Source: Shinella kummerowiae
Lineage (GTDB): Bacteria; Pseudomonadota; Alphaproteobacteria; Rhizobiales; Rhizobiaceae
NCBI RefSeq assembly: GCF_009827055.1
Contig: NZ_WUMK01000008.1
Location: 248,001-312,000, forward strand
DNA: 64,000 bases
Direction: 5' to 3'
Shown: positions 35,427 to 46,233 of the stretch, in pieces
How the letters are laid out: the number at the start of each line of letters is the position of its first letter
Position numbering within the stretch: the stretch's first letter is position 1
Made by a program: the position numbers and the translations under genes
Notes under the pieces: model-generated
Databases searched by the model: none
What the model was told of the DNA's origin: nothing
The model's input: the letters and a program-made list of their open reading frames with translations, nothing else

Positions 35427-35457
35427 GCAGCGGATAGACGAGATCACGGGGTTTTTT

Positions 35458-36279
35458 ATGGGCATGACAAAGAGCGTGGCCACGGTGCTGGCCGTATTGA
35501 TCGGCACGGCGGCAGTGCCGGCAGCAGCAGAAGCTGCACAGTGCGGCAACGATGCCAGCGGTTTTCCGGCCTGGGTTGAATCCTTCAAGGATGAAGCCGC
35601 CGGGCGCGGCATCAGCAGTGCAACGATCAACAAGGCTTTCGCCAATGTGAGCTACGCCCGCGCAACGATCCGCGCAGACCGTGGCCAGAAGAGCTTCAAG
35701 CTCTCGCTCGACCAGTTCATGCAGAAGCGTGGCGGCAAGGCGATCATCAACCGCGGCAAGAGCCTGAAGAAGCAGAATGCCGCGCTGTTCGACCGGATCG
35801 AAGCGCGCTACGGCGTGCCGGCCGGCCCGCTGCTGGCCATCTGGGGCATGGAAACCGGTTTTGGCGGCTTCCTCGGCAAGGAACACACGATCTCGGCCGT
35901 CGCGACGCTCGCCTATGACTGCCGTCGCTCGGACTACTTCACCAACCAGCTCTACGCCACGCTGCAGCTCGTGCAGAACGGCACGCTGAGCACCTCGGCG
36001 CGTGGTGCGGCGCACGGCGAAATCGGCCAGACGCAATTCCTGCCGGCAAACGTCCTGAAATATGGCGTCGACGGTGACGGCAACGGCCGCATCGACCTCG
36101 TCGGCTCGAAGGCCGACGCGCTCGCCTCTACGGCGAACTTCCTGCGCGGCCACGGCTGGAGCGCCGGCGGCGGCTATCAGCCGGGCGAGGGCAATTTCGG
36201 CGCTCTGCAGGGCTGGAACGCGGCCAGCGTCTACCAGCGCGCGATCGCCATCATCGGCGCGGAAATCGACGGCGGCTGA
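35458..36279 (+). CDS. Lytic murein transglycosylase, MltB-like (SLT_2)
   Basis: Secreted enzyme that cleaves peptidoglycan glycan strands with 1,6-anhydro product. Signal peptide MTKSVATVLAVLIGTAAVPA; then FPAWVESFKDEAAGRGISSA and the catalytic region IEARYGVPAGPLLAIWGMET with Glu132, followed by GFGGFLG and the late GEIGQTQFLPANVLKYGVDG and DGNGRIDL. 273 residues from ATG 35458. A longer form from ATG 35419 would have a better ribosome site (GGGGAG) but puts acidic residues in front of the signal peptide. No lipobox, so it is soluble rather than a lipoprotein. Confidence 0.92.
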   Translation: MGMTKSVATVLAVLIGTAAVPAAAEAAQCGNDASGFPAWVESFKDEAAGRGISSATINKAFANVSYARATIRADRGQKSFKLSLDQFMQKRGGKAIINRGKSLKKQNAALFDRIEARYGVPAGPLLAIWGMETGFGGFLGKEHTISAVATLAYDCRRSDYFTNQLYATLQLVQNGTLSTSARGAAHGEIGQTQFLPANVLKYGVDGDGNGRIDLVGSKADALASTANFLRGHGWSAGGGYQPGEGNFGALQGWNAASVYQRAIAIIGAEIDGG

Positions 36280-36302
36280 GCCGCATCGCAATCGAACATC
36301 CG

Positions 36303-36336
36303 AAACCCGGCGCGAGGCTTCGTGCCGGGTTTTCGT
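36303..36336. terminator. Terminator between transglycosylase and carbonic anhydrase genes
   Basis: AAACCCGGCGCGA and TCGTGCCGGGTTT pair over 13 bp with one mismatch or G-T pair around a short GGCT loop. TTTTCG follows on the plus strand. The genes are convergent. Confidence 0.85.
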
Positions 36337-36978
36337 TTAAACGCTTGGGCGCAAGAAATCGCCGGTCTTGGCATCCATGACCCAAAGCTCGCCGGTCGAG
36401 ATGTCGAACCAGGCCCCGTGCAGCTGTATGCGGCCCTTCTCTTCCAGGATACGTACGCAAGGGAATGTTCTCAGATTGGCAATGGAGTTGCGGATCGAGA
36501 CGCGCTCCAGCGCGCGCTGGCGCTCCGCCTGCGTGAGGATTTCGGCGCCCTGGATCTGCTCGGCAACGGGCTTCAGCATGCCCATCCACTTGCCGATGAA
36601 GTCGCCGGGCGACAAAGGCTCTGCATCCACGCTGAGCGCTGCCGAAATACCGCCGCAGCGGCCATGGCCCATCACCACGATGTCGCTGACCTTCAGCGAC
36701 TGCACGGCGAATTCGAGCGCCGCCGAGGTCGCGTGGAATTGACCATCAGGCTCGTAGGGCGGCACGAGGTTCGCCACGTTGCGCACGACGAACAGTTCGC
36801 CCGGCCCGCTGTCGAAGATCGTTTCGGGTGCCGCGCGGGAATCACAACAGGCAATGACCAGCGTCTTCGGCTTCTGGCCGGTTTCGGCCAGCGCCCTGTA
36901 GCGCGCCGACTGTTCGGCATAGCGGCCGGACATGAAATTGCGGTAGCCGTTCAGAAGGCGATCGGGAAAGCTGTTCAT
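36337..36978 (-). CDS. Beta-class carbonic anhydrase
   Basis: Zinc enzyme interconverting CO2 and bicarbonate. Beta-class signature: IACCDSRAAPETIF with Cys44, Asp46 and Arg48, then MGHGRCGG with His105 and Cys108 as the other zinc ligands. RNVANLVPPYEPD and the dimer-helix stretch HATSAALEFAVQSLKV are also typical. 213 residues, usual length. No signal peptide, so cytoplasmic. Single gene, convergent with the transglycosylase. Confidence 0.96.
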   Translation of the reverse strand: MNSFPDRLLNGYRNFMSGRYAEQSARYRALAETGQKPKTLVIACCDSRAAPETIFDSGPGELFVVRNVANLVPPYEPDGQFHATSAALEFAVQSLKVSDIVVMGHGRCGGISAALSVDAEPLSPGDFIGKWMGMLKPVAEQIQGAEILTQAERQRALERVSIRNSIANLRTFPCVRILEEKGRIQLHGAWFDISTGELWVMDAKTGDFLRPSV

Positions 36979-37067
36979 GGTGTCGGAATACCCCCGTGTA
37001 ACGATCTACGGATGAGGCCCCATCCGGAAGTGCATAAACCACTCCGCAGGGCAGGGCGCAAGGCGCT

Positions 37068-37943
37068 TTACGGTCGTCGTGTCTGCGCCGGATGCAGGAG
37101 ACGCCGCATGTGCACCATCGCCATCGGCGTCGAAATGCTGGAGGCGTCCTGTTCCAGCGTCAATTCGTCGGCGCCGCGCTTGGCGGTGCGCGCGACGATC
37201 TCGAAAACGCTGGCCGTCGCCATCATCAGCGCGCGCTCTTCCGGCAGGTTTTCCATCAACCGGGACAGGAAGATGGCGGCAAGCAGGTCGCCGGTGCCGT
37301 TCGGCGGGCTCGGTACGAGCCGGTGTTCCGCAAGAAGCGCACTACGGCCCGACAGATAGAGATTGCCCGTGCTGCCCGCCATCAGCGGCAGCGAGGAGGT
37401 GACGAGCATGCGGGCAGGGCCGAGCGAAAGGGCCGCATCCATGATCGCATTGTTGGTCTCGAGCGGCGCACCGGCAAGCCAGGCCAGTTCGAACCGGTTG
37501 GGAGTGGCGATGGAGGCGAGCGGGATCAGCCGGTCACGGATCGCCACCGCCGTCTCTTCGGCAATATAGAGCCCGTTCTCATCGCCGCAGACCGGATCGC
37601 ACATATAGAGAAGGTCGGGATTGTCGATACGCAGACTCTCGACCAGCCGCGCCACGGCGCGCGCCTGCGCTGCACTGCCGAGATAGCCTGACAACACGGC
37701 CTTCACCTCGCCTCGCCACGGTGCACGGATGAGGTCGGCGATCATCGCATCGAAATCATCGGCCGAAATCGCCACCCGCGTCGATTTTCCGTGACCGGGG
37801 TGCCAGGGCAGGATGACCGTCGGCAGCGCCCAGACCGGGTGGCCGAGCGTTTCGAGCGCGAAGACCGCCGCACGATTGCCGACCGTGCCGCGCACCACAT
37901 GGCTCGAAATGACGATGACGGTGCCCTTGTCGCTCTCGGTCAT
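37068..37943 (-). CDS. pdxY: Pyridoxal kinase
   Basis: Ribokinase-fold kinase of the PdxY/PdxK family in the vitamin B6 salvage pathway: phosphorylates pyridoxal. VIVISSHVVRGTVGNRAAVF is the substrate-site start, followed by LPTVILPWHPGHGKS (the PdxY-type lid), LSGYLGSAAQ, YMCDPVCGDENGLYI and the catalytic anion hole PPNGTGDLLAAIFLSRL (Asp of GTGD). 291 residues. ATG 37943 has AAGGAG upstream; the open frame runs a further 24 codons up without support. Monocistronic. Confidence 0.93.
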   Translation of the reverse strand: MTESDKGTVIVISSHVVRGTVGNRAAVFALETLGHPVWALPTVILPWHPGHGKSTRVAISADDFDAMIADLIRAPWRGEVKAVLSGYLGSAAQARAVARLVESLRIDNPDLLYMCDPVCGDENGLYIAEETAVAIRDRLIPLASIATPNRFELAWLAGAPLETNNAIMDAALSLGPARMLVTSSLPLMAGSTGNLYLSGRSALLAEHRLVPSPPNGTGDLLAAIFLSRLMENLPEERALMMATASVFEIVARTAKRGADELTLEQDASSISTPMAMVHMRRLLHPAQTRRP

Positions 37944-38218
37944 GGCCTGCTCCTTCGTTCCGACCGAGTGATGACAAGAGGGTGTTTTCCTGTCAACGCC
38001 CGGCAGTCGACGCATTCATCGCTGCAGGACAGCATTAGACCGCATCCGTCGGTTTTTGGCTGCTTTTCGACGAAAAAGGCTCGATTTTACGGCAAAACGA
38101 CAGGGAAACTGACCTATCTCGGACAAAATCGATTGAATTTTCTCGCAAATGCACAAATTTCGTCGCGTGTATTTTTTCTTCTGCTAACGTCCGGCGATCG
38201 GATTCTAGGGGAAATTCC

Positions 38219-41200
38219 ATGGGTGCCAGGACCAACGTGAAACGAGAAAAACACATCGAGGCCGCAAAGGCCGCGGCCGCAGCCCTCGGCGCGAAGACGC
38301 TGAACCCGGACATTCTCTTCGGGCGCGCCAGCAAGGACGATATCGAGCATTATACCGGCGAAATGCTGGCCGCCGCCGCCGCCCATGCCATGGCCGAAAT
38401 CGAGGCCTGGGACGGCTCCGCGCCGCGCGTGACCGTCACCACGCTGCCCGACGTGACGCCGCAGGGGCAGCCGGTCTCCGTTCTCTCCGTCACCGACCGC
38501 AACCAGCCGTTCCTGTATGATTCGGTGATGGGCGAAGTGACGAGCACGCACCGCGACGTTCACCTCGCGATCCACCCGATCCTCGTGGTGACGCCGGGCG
38601 AAGCGCCGAAACTCTTCTCCCCGGACGAGGAAAGCGAACCGACACACCGCGTCAGCCATATCGAGATTCACCTCTCCGAGCTGGCACCCGCTGAGGCGGC
38701 GTCGCTTGCCGAACGTATCGGCAACGTGCTTCACCAGGTTCATGTCGCTGTCGACGACTGGCCATCCATGGTGGAAAAACTCGACAGCGCCATGGCCGAC
38801 ATGGAGCGCTATGCCAAGGCCAAGGCCGACAAGGATGAGGCACTTGCCTTCCTGACCTGGCTGCGCGGCAACAACTTCACCTTCCTCGGCATGCGCGAAT
38901 ACAGCTATTCCGGCAAGGGCGAACAGGCGACCGTCGAGCGCGGCGGCGAGGGCCTCGGCATTCTCGCCGATCCGGATGTGCGCGTGCTGCGCCTCGGCAA
39001 GGACGCCGTGACGACAACGCCGGAGATCCTCGAATTCCTCGAAGGCCCGGATCTGCTGATCGTCACCAAGGCCAATGTGAAATCCGTCGTGCACCGCCGG
39101 GCCTATATGGATTACATCGGCATCAAGCGCTTCAACGAAAAGGGCAAGGTGATCGGCGAGCTTCGCATCGTCGGCCTCTTCACCTCGACCGCCTATACCC
39201 ATGCCGCCGGCCAGATCCCGCTCCTGCGTTCCAAGGTGGCGGATGTCATCGAGCATTTCGGCTACGACCCGAAGAGCCATTCCGGCAAGATGCTGATCAA
39301 CACGCTGGAATCCTATCCGCGCGACGATCTTTTCCAGATCGATACCGGCCTGCTTGCCACGTTCTGCGAGCAGATCAACGAACTGTCCGACCGGCCGCGC
39401 ATCCGCGTTCTGCCGCGCATCGATCGTTTCGACCGCTTCGTCTCGGTCATCGTCTACGTGCCGCGCGAACAGTATGATTCCGATGTGCGCGAAAAGATCG
39501 GCAATTATCTGAAGTCGGCTTATGACGGCCGTATCTCCGCCTATTACCCGGCTTTCCCGGAAGGTGGTCTCGCCCGCGTGCACTTCATCGTCGGCCGCTC
39601 CGGCGGCAAGACGCCGCGCATCCCGCAGGCGAAACTCGAACAGGCCGTGCGCGAGATCGCCACCCGCTGGACCGATCGTTTCGAAGCACTTTCCAATGCC
39701 GATGGCCTGCGACTGGTCGCCGACCGCGGCTACCAGGAAGACTTTACGCCCGCCGAAGCACATGCCGACCTTGCCCTGATTACCACGGCGACATCGGAAA
39801 ACCCGATCAGCATCGCCTTCTACCGCAAGGCCTGGAATACGGATCTCAGCTCGGTCGAGCTAAAAATCTTCCACGCCAATGAACCGGTCTCGCTGTCGAG
39901 GCGCGTGCCCCTTCTCGAAAACCTCGGCTTCAACGTCATCAGCGAACAGACGCACGACCTGACCGTCGTGGGGCTCGACGGCGAACAGCGCCGCGTCATC
40001 CTGCACGACATGGAACTGAAGCATCGCGACGGCATCGAGATCAATCTCGCCAAGCTGAGCCCGATGCTGGAGGAAGCCTTCCTCGCTGCCTGGCACGGCG
40101 AGGTGGATGACGACGCGCTGAACCGCCTCATCCTGACCGGCGGGCTTTCCGCCCGCGAGATCATGGCGCTGCGCACCTATTCGCGTTACCTGCGCCAGAC
40201 CGGCATCGCCTATTCGCAGGGTTATATCGCCGATACGCTCAACAAGTATCCGGCGATCGCCGCCAATCTCTTCCGCCTGTTCAAAACCCGTCTCGACCCG
40301 AAATTTTCGGACCGCCAGCGCGAGAAGAAGAGCGATGAAACGGCGACAGTGATCGAAGAGGCTCTGGCCAACGTGCCGAGCCTCGACGAGGACCGGATTC
40401 TCCGCCGCTACGTCAACGCGATCCAGGCGACGCTGCGCACCAACTATTTCCAGCGCGATGCCGACGGCAAGCCGCGCAAGACGCTGGCGATCAAGCTTGA
40501 TCCGAAGCAGTTGGACGGCCTGCCGGAACCACGCCCGTTCCGCGAAATCTTCGTCTACGGCGCTGAGGTCGAGGGCGTGCACCTGCGCTTCGGCAAGGTC
40601 GCCCGCGGCGGCCTGCGCTGGTCGGACCGTGCACAGGACTACCGCACGGAAGTGCTGGGCCTCGTCAAGGCGCAGCAGGTGAAGAACTCGGTCATTGTGC
40701 CGGTCGGCGCCAAGGGCGGCTTCTATCCGAAGCAGCTTCCTGTCGGCGGTAGCCGCGACGCCATCTTCAAGGCCGGCACCGAGGCCTACAAGACCTATAT
40801 CCGCACGCTGCTTTCCGTCACCGACAACATTGTCGGCCAAGACATCGTGCCGCCGGCCGATACGGTCCGCCTCGACGGCGACGATCCCTATTTCGTCGTC
40901 GCCGCCGACAAGGGCACGGCGACCTTCTCCGACACCGCCAACGGCCTGGCGCAGGAAGCCGGTTTCTGGCTCGACGATGCTTTTGCATCGGGCGGCTCTG
41001 CTGGCTACGACCACAAGAAGATGGGCATCACCGCCCGCGGCGCCTGGGAAACCGTCAAGCGCCACTTCCGCGAGATGAACATCGACATCCAGAAGACGCC
41101 TTTCACCGTCGCCGGCGTCGGCGACATGTCGGGCGACGTCTTCGGCAACGGCATGCTGCTGTCGCGGAAAATCCGCCTGCTGGCGGCCTTCGACCATCGG

Positions 41201-43000
41201 GACATCTTCATCGATCCGTCGCCGGATACCGATACCTCCTTCGCCGAGCGCCGCCGCATGTTCGCCCTGCCGCGCTCGAGCTGGCAGGACTATGATCGCT
41301 CCGTGCTCTCCAAGGGCGCTATGATCATTCCGCGTACGGAAAAATCCGTGACGCTGACCCCCGAAGCCATGGCCGTCATCGGCATTGACAAGGCCAAGGC
41401 GACGCCGTTCGAAATCATGACGGCGATCCTGAAGGCTCCCGTCGATCTGATGTGGTTCGGCGGCATCGGCACCTATATCCGCGGCCAGAACGAGACGGAC
41501 GCGGAAGTGGGCGACCGCGCCAACGACCCGATCCGCATCGTCGCCGACGACGTGCGCGCCAAGGTGATCGGCGAGGGGGCGAACCTCGGCGTGACGCAAC
41601 GCGGCCGTATCGCCTTCGCGCTCAAGGGCGGACGCTGCAACTCCGACGCCATCGACAACTCGGCCGGCGTGAATTCGTCGGACGTCGAAGTCAACATCAA
41701 GATCGCGCTCGCCTCGGCCATGCGCGACGAGCGGCTGACGCGCGCCAAGCGCAACGTGCTGCTCGCCTCGATGACGGACGAGGTGGGCCACCTCGTGCTG
41801 CGCAACAACTACCTGCAATCGCTGGCGATTTCGCTGACGGAAAAGCAGGGCATAGCCAACCGCGCCCCGCTGACCCGCCTGATGGACCGCCTCGAAGCGG
41901 CCGGCCAGCTCAACCGCAAGGTCGAGACCCTGCCGGACGACCGGGTCGTGGCGGAACGCTACCAGGCCGGCAAGCCGCTGACGCGGCCGGAAATCGGCGT
42001 GCTGCTCTCTTACGCCAAGCTCGTGCTGTTCGACGAACTCGTGCATACCGGCCTGCCGGACGAGCCCTATTTCGAGCCGACGCTGATGAGCTACTTCCCG
42101 GCGAAGATGCAGAAGGCCTATGCGGATGACATCCGTTCGCATCGCCTGCGCCGCGAAATCATCGCCACGATCCTCGCCAACGAGGTGATCAACCGCGGCG
42201 GCCCGGCCTTCATCACCACGCTGACCGACGGCACCGGCTTCGGCCCGGCGGACGCCGTGAAGGCGGCCGTCATCGCCCGCGACGGTTACGGCCTCTCGGC
42301 GCTCTATGCCGGCGTCGATGCGCTGGACACGCTGGTCGCCGGCGCCGTGCAGAACGAACTCTATGAAGAGATCGGCCGCATCTATGCCACCGTCACCAGC
42401 CTGCTGTTGACCACCGGCGCGGTGTCTGGCCCCATGGACCAGGCGGTGCACAAGCTCAAGCAGGCGCTGAAGCAGCTTCGCCCGCATCTCTCGACGCTGA
42501 TCTCGGAAGCGGCCGGCGACGAGGCGCGCCGCAAGGCGCATGCCTATGAGGACGAGGGTGTGCCGGCGGATCTGGCGGAAGAAATCGCCACGCTCTCGAT
42601 GCTGGCCTTCGTGCCGGAGGTAATGCTGATCGCCGCGGCGACGGGCGACACGTTGGGCAAGACGGCGCAGACCTTCGCCGGCATCAGCTCGACGCTGAAT
42701 ATCGGCCGGCTGCTCGCCGCGGCAAGCCGCATCCCGACCGGCGATCTCTACGAGGCGCTCGCCCTGCAACGCAGCCTCACCGACATTGCCAATGCCCGCC
42801 GCGACCTCGCGACGGTCGTCCTGACGCGCCATAAGGGCGACAAGGCGCCGCTTGCGGCCTGGCAGCAGGCGGACGAGAAGAAGCTTGCCCGGGTGACGGC
42901 CAATCTTTCGGCCCTGACCGAGACGGGTGAAGCCACACTCGCCAAGGTGAGCGTCGCCGCAGGCGTTCTCAGCGACCTTGCACAGGAACGGGCGAAATGA
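38219..43000 (+). CDS. gdhB: NAD-specific glutamate dehydrogenase, large (about 180 kDa) class
   Basis: Giant NAD-dependent glutamate dehydrogenase of the L-GDH class (1593 residues; family 1500-1650). It catabolises glutamate to 2-oxoglutarate and ammonia. The long N-terminal half carries ACT-like regulatory segments. The catalytic part starts near EIFVYGAEVEGVHLRFGKVA and ARGGLRWSDRAQDYRTEVLG, with the active Lys in VPVGAKGGFYPKQLP, GDMSGDVFGNGMLLS, and WFGGIGTYIRG. The C-terminal region is helical. ATG 38219 follows AGGGGAAAT. Its own upstream region of about 270 bp is AT-rich; no promoter could be fixed. Long open frames on the other strand are shadows of it. Confidence 0.96.
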   Translation: MGARTNVKREKHIEAAKAAAAALGAKTLNPDILFGRASKDDIEHYTGEMLAAAAAHAMAEIEAWDGSAPRVTVTTLPDVTPQGQPVSVLSVTDRNQPFLYDSVMGEVTSTHRDVHLAIHPILVVTPGEAPKLFSPDEESEPTHRVSHIEIHLSELAPAEAASLAERIGNVLHQVHVAVDDWPSMVEKLDSAMADMERYAKAKADKDEALAFLTWLRGNNFTFLGMREYSYSGKGEQATVERGGEGLGILADPDVRVLRLGKDAVTTTPEILEFLEGPDLLIVTKANVKSVVHRRAYMDYIGIKRFNEKGKVIGELRIVGLFTSTAYTHAAGQIPLLRSKVADVIEHFGYDPKSHSGKMLINTLESYPRDDLFQIDTGLLATFCEQINELSDRPRIRVLPRIDRFDRFVSVIVYVPREQYDSDVREKIGNYLKSAYDGRISAYYPAFPEGGLARVHFIVGRSGGKTPRIPQAKLEQAVREIATRWTDRFEALSNADGLRLVADRGYQEDFTPAEAHADLALITTATSENPISIAFYRKAWNTDLSSVELKIFHANEPVSLSRRVPLLENLGFNVISEQTHDLTVVGLDGEQRRVILHDMELKHRDGIEINLAKLSPMLEEAFLAAWHGEVDDDALNRLILTGGLSAREIMALRTYSRYLRQTGIAYSQGYIADTLNKYPAIAANLFRLFKTRLDPKFSDRQREKKSDETATVIEEALANVPSLDEDRILRRYVNAIQATLRTNYFQRDADGKPRKTLAIKLDPKQLDGLPEPRPFREIFVYGAEVEGVHLRFGKVARGGLRWSDRAQDYRTEVLGLVKAQQVKNSVIVPVGAKGGFYPKQLPVGGSRDAIFKAGTEAYKTYIRTLLSVTDNIVGQDIVPPADTVRLDGDDPYFVVAADKGTATFSDTANGLAQEAGFWLDDAFASGGSAGYDHKKMGITARGAWETVKRHFREMNIDIQKTPFTVAGVGDMSGDVFGNGMLLSRKIRLLAAFDHRDIFIDPSPDTDTSFAERRRMFALPRSSWQDYDRSVLSKGAMIIPRTEKSVTLTPEAMAVIGIDKAKATPFEIMTAILKAPVDLMWFGGIGTYIRGQNETDAEVGDRANDPIRIVADDVRAKVIGEGANLGVTQRGRIAFALKGGRCNSDAIDNSAGVNSSDVEVNIKIALASAMRDERLTRAKRNVLLASMTDEVGHLVLRNNYLQSLAISLTEKQGIANRAPLTRLMDRLEAAGQLNRKVETLPDDRVVAERYQAGKPLTRPEIGVLLSYAKLVLFDELVHTGLPDEPYFEPTLMSYFPAKMQKAYADDIRSHRLRREIIATILANEVINRGGPAFITTLTDGTGFGPADAVKAAVIARDGYGLSALYAGVDALDTLVAGAVQNELYEEIGRIYATVTSLLLTTGAVSGPMDQAVHKLKQALKQLRPHLSTLISEAAGDEARRKAHAYEDEGVPADLAEEIATLSMLAFVPEVMLIAAATGDTLGKTAQTFAGISSTLNIGRLLAAASRIPTGDLYEALALQRSLTDIANARRDLATVVLTRHKGDKAPLAAWQQADEKKLARVTANLSALTETGEATLAKVSVAAGVLSDLAQERAK

Positions 43001-43089
43001 CACAGTCCTCGTACCGGCTGATGGAGCTTTGCTTCATTAGCCGGCACAGGACGGGCGCACGGTCTTCGCCCCGCGTTTGAGGAGGGGCG

Positions 43090-44469
43090 ATGACGGATAT
43101 CGTGGAAAGCCGGGAGCCGCGCGTAGGCCGCCTCGGCATTACGGGCTGGATGCTGTTCGACTGGGCGGCACAGCCCTTCTTCACGGTCATCACCACCTTC
43201 ATCTTCGGCCCCTATCTGGTCTCGCGCCTGACGGAGGATCACGCCGCCGGCCAGGCCGCCTGGAGCTACACGCTCACCATTTCCGGCATCGCCATCGCAT
43301 TGCTCGCGCCGATCATGGGCTCGATCGCCGACGCCTCCGGCGCGCGAAAACCCTGGATTGCCGTCTTTGCGGTGATCAAGATCCTGTCGCTCGCGGCACT
43401 CTGGTACGCCGCCCCCGGCAGCAGCCTGCTCTTCGCCATGGCCATGATCGTGCTGGCGACGGTGGCGGCGGAATTCTCTATCGTCTTCAACGATTCGATG
43501 ATGCCGCGCCTCGTGCGCCCGGAAGATGCCGGCCGTGTCTCGAACATCGCCTGGGGCCTCGGCTATCTCGGCGGCATGATCGTGCTGATCGCAGTCGTGG
43601 CGCTTCTTGCGGCCAATCCGGAGACGGGAAAGACCGCCATCGGTATTGCCCCCCTGTTCGGCCTCGATCCGGCAGCCGGCGAAGATGCCCGCATCACCGG
43701 GCCGATTTCGGCGCTGTGGTATCTCGTCTTCATCCTGCCGATGTTCTTCTTCACGCCGGATCAGGGCAAAGGGTTGCCGATCGCCGCTGCCGTCCGCGCC
43801 GGCCTCGCCGATCTCACCGCCACCCTGCGCGACCTGCGCGGCAAGCCGGGCATCCTGCGCTTCCTCGTCGCCCGCATGATCTACCAGGACGGCGTCAATG
43901 GCCTCCTGGCGCTCGGCGGCACGTTTGCCGCCGGCATGTTCGCCTGGCAGACCTTCGAACTCGGCATCTACGGCATCATCCTCAACGTGGTGGCCATCGG
44001 TGGCTGCCTCTATGCCAGCCGGCTGGACAAGCGCCTCGGCTCGAAAACCGTGGTGGTGATCAGCCTCGTCTGCCTGACCGTGGCGACGATCGGCATCGTC
44101 TCCACCGGACCCGGCTTCACCCTGTTCGGTCTCATTCCGCTGTCGACTGCCGATTCCGGCGGTCTTTTCGCCACCGCCGCCGAGAAAGCCTATATTCTCT
44201 ACGGCTTACTAATCGGCGTCGCCTTCGGCCCCGTCCAGGCCTCGGCCCGCTCCTATCTCGCCCAGAGCATCCATCCGGACGAAGCCGGCCGCTATTTCGG
44301 GCTCTATGCGCTCTCGGGCCGCGCCACATCCTTCCTGGCACCGCTCTCGGTCGCGCTCATCACGACGGCCACGGGCTCGGCGCGCATCGGCATGATGGCC
44401 CTCATCGTCTTCCTCGTCGTCGGCTTCCTGCTTCTGCTGCGCACGCCTTATCCTGCCAACAAGCCCTGA
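43090..44469 (+). CDS. MFS transporter, UMF1/Atg22-like family
   Basis: Major facilitator of the UMF1 family (relatives of fungal Atg22), 459 residues with about 12 membrane segments. Family-like pieces: [21 protein letters not shown] split here, [29 protein letters not shown] (amphipathic loop), and [18 protein letters not shown] with [20 protein letters not shown]. Substrate unknown; in some bacteria relatives export or take up small metabolites. GAGGGG precedes ATG 43090. It starts 89 bp after gdhB on the same strand and may be in one transcript. Confidence 0.88.
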   Translation: MTDIVESREPRVGRLGITGWMLFDWAAQPFFTVITTFIFGPYLVSRLTEDHAAGQAAWSYTLTISGIAIALLAPIMGSIADASGARKPWIAVFAVIKILSLAALWYAAPGSSLLFAMAMIVLATVAAEFSIVFNDSMMPRLVRPEDAGRVSNIAWGLGYLGGMIVLIAVVALLAANPETGKTAIGIAPLFGLDPAAGEDARITGPISALWYLVFILPMFFFTPDQGKGLPIAAAVRAGLADLTATLRDLRGKPGILRFLVARMIYQDGVNGLLALGGTFAAGMFAWQTFELGIYGIILNVVAIGGCLYASRLDKRLGSKTVVVISLVCLTVATIGIVSTGPGFTLFGLIPLSTADSGGLFATAAEKAYILYGLLIGVAFGPVQASARSYLAQSIHPDEAGRYFGLYALSGRATSFLAPLSVALITTATGSARIGMMALIVFLVVGFLLLLRTPYPANKP

Positions 44470-44474
44470 AATGC

Positions 44475-44502
44475 AAAACGCCCCGCTTGCGGGGCGTTTT
44501 TT
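44475..44502. terminator. Strong bidirectional terminator between MFS and purH
   Basis: AAAACGCCCCGC and GCGGGGCGTTTT form a perfect 12-bp stem with a TT loop (44475-44500) and run into further T on the plus strand; on the minus strand GCGTTTTGC follows. The genes are convergent. Confidence 0.93.
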
Positions 44503-44524
44503 CGACTCCGGCAAAGAATCCGGC

Positions 44525-46135
44525 TCAATGCCGGAAATGTCGCATGCCTGTGAAGACCATCGCGACGCCGGCCTCATCCGCTGCCGCGATCACTTCCGCA
44601 TCGCGCATCGAGCCACCCGGCTGGATGACGGCGGTCGCACCGGCGGCGATCGCCGAAAGCAAGCCGTCGGCGAAGGGCAAAAAGGCTTCCGAGGCGACGG
44701 CCGAGCCCCGCGTCAACGGTTCGGCAAGCCCCATCGCCTTTGCAGCCTCCTCGGCCTTCAGGCCGGCGATGCGGGCGGAATCGACGCGGCTCATCTGGCC
44801 GGCCCCGATGCCCGCCGTCTGGCCGTCCTTGGCATAGACGACCGCATTCGACTTGACGTGCTTGGCGACCTTGAAGGCGAACTTCATGTCGACCAGTTCC
44901 TGCGCCGTCGGCGCCCGCTTGGTGACGACCTTGAGCTCCAGATCCTCGACCATGCCGTTGTCGCGGCTCTGCACCAGCAGACCGCCGGAGACCGTCTTGG
45001 CGGAAAGACCGGGCACGCGCGGATCGGGCAGAGCACCGGTGACCAGCAAGCGCAGGTTCGGCTTGCCGGCGATGATGGCGCGCGCCGCCTCATCCGCATC
45101 CGGCGCGATGATGACTTCGGTGAAGAGCTTGACGATTTCTTCCGCCGTCTCGCCGTCGAGCGTCGAATTGAGCGCGATGATGCCGCCGAAGGCGGAGACC
45201 GGATCGCAGGCGAGCGCCCGCGCATAGGCGTCCTTCAACGTCGTGCCGGTGGCGACGCCGCAGGGATTGGCGTGCTTGATGATCGCGCAGGCCGGACCAT
45301 TTTCCGGCAGAAACTCGGCCACCAGCTCGAAGGCAGCGTCCGTGTCGTTGATATTGTTGTAGGAAAGCTGTTTGCCCTGCAGCAGCGTCGCGGTCGCAAC
45401 CCCGGGGCGGTTCTCGCCGGTGACGTAGAAACCGGCCTTCTGATGCGGGTTTTCGCCATAGCGCATCTCTTCCTTGAGCACGCCGCCGAGCACGCGGTGG
45501 CGCGGCATGGCGATGTCGAGCGCTTCGGCAAACCAGTTGGAGATCGCCGCGTCATAGGCGGCCGTACGGGCATAGGCCTTGGCGGCGAGGCGCTGGCGAA
45601 ACGCATAGGCGGTAGAGCCATCGGCCAGTTCTTCCAGCAGGGCAGGGTAGTCGGCCGGATCGGTGACAACAGTCACATAGGCGTGGTTCTTGGCCGACGC
45701 GCGGATCATCGCCGGGCCACCAATATCGATGTTCTCGACGGTCGTCGGATAGTCACCGCCCTTGGCGCGCACCTCTTCGAACGGATAGAGATTGATAATG
45801 GCAAGGTCGATTGCGCCGATGCCGTGCGCCTTCATGGCCTCGACATGCTCCGCATCGTCGCGGATCGCCAGCAGGCCGCCATGCACGGCGGGATGCAGCG
45901 TCTTGACGCGGCCATCCATGATTTCCGGAAAGCCCGTAACCTCGGACACGTCGGTCACCGCCAGCCCGGCGTCGCTCAACGCCTTGTGGGTGCCGCCGGT
46001 CGACAGCAGGCGCACACCTTTTTCGGCAAGCGCGCGGGCGAGATCGACGATGCCCGCCTTGTCGGAGACGGAGAGAAGCGCGGTGCGCACGGCAACACGA
46101 TCGGGGGCGGGGATTTTCTTGGAAACAACGGCCAT
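44525..46135 (-). CDS. purH: Bifunctional AICAR transformylase / IMP cyclohydrolase
   Basis: Final two steps of IMP synthesis. N-terminal IMP cyclohydrolase: [35 protein letters not shown] and [19 protein letters not shown]-terminal transformylase: the catalytic Lys-His in [28 protein letters not shown], and the end stretch [20 protein letters not shown]. 536 residues from ATG 46135, as expected. It follows the heparinase-like gene and rsmB on the same strand with a gap of about 100 bp. Confidence 0.98.
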   Translation of the reverse strand: MAVVSKKIPAPDRVAVRTALLSVSDKAGIVDLARALAEKGVRLLSTGGTHKALSDAGLAVTDVSEVTGFPEIMDGRVKTLHPAVHGGLLAIRDDAEHVEAMKAHGIGAIDLAIINLYPFEEVRAKGGDYPTTVENIDIGGPAMIRASAKNHAYVTVVTDPADYPALLEELADGSTAYAFRQRLAAKAYARTAAYDAAISNWFAEALDIAMPRHRVLGGVLKEEMRYGENPHQKAGFYVTGENRPGVATATLLQGKQLSYNNINDTDAAFELVAEFLPENGPACAIIKHANPCGVATGTTLKDAYARALACDPVSAFGGIIALNSTLDGETAEEIVKLFTEVIIAPDADEAARAIIAGKPNLRLLVTGALPDPRVPGLSAKTVSGGLLVQSRDNGMVEDLELKVVTKRAPTAQELVDMKFAFKVAKHVKSNAVVYAKDGQTAGIGAGQMSRVDSARIAGLKAEEAAKAMGLAEPLTRGSAVASEAFLPFADGLLSAIAAGATAVIQPGGSMRDAEVIAAADEAGVAMVFTGMRHFRH

Positions 46136-46233
46136 GGGGGGCGCTCCGTTCTGACGGCCCGGGGAAGGGGCCGGATGGACATGCGCCCGGTTATCACAGC
46201 CGTCGCACGGAGAAAACGGCAAAGGCCGTTAAT

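Noticed and set aside
37791-38240. 149-codon open frame spanning the pdxY start and the gdhB upstream region
   Set aside because: First half is antisense to pdxY and the rest is AT-rich leader; no ribosome site or family features.
39860-43003. 1047-residue open frame antisense to gdhB
   Set aside because: Mirror of the GDH reading frame in GC-rich DNA; composition is Arg/Ala/Gly/Val-rich without domains or a ribosome site.
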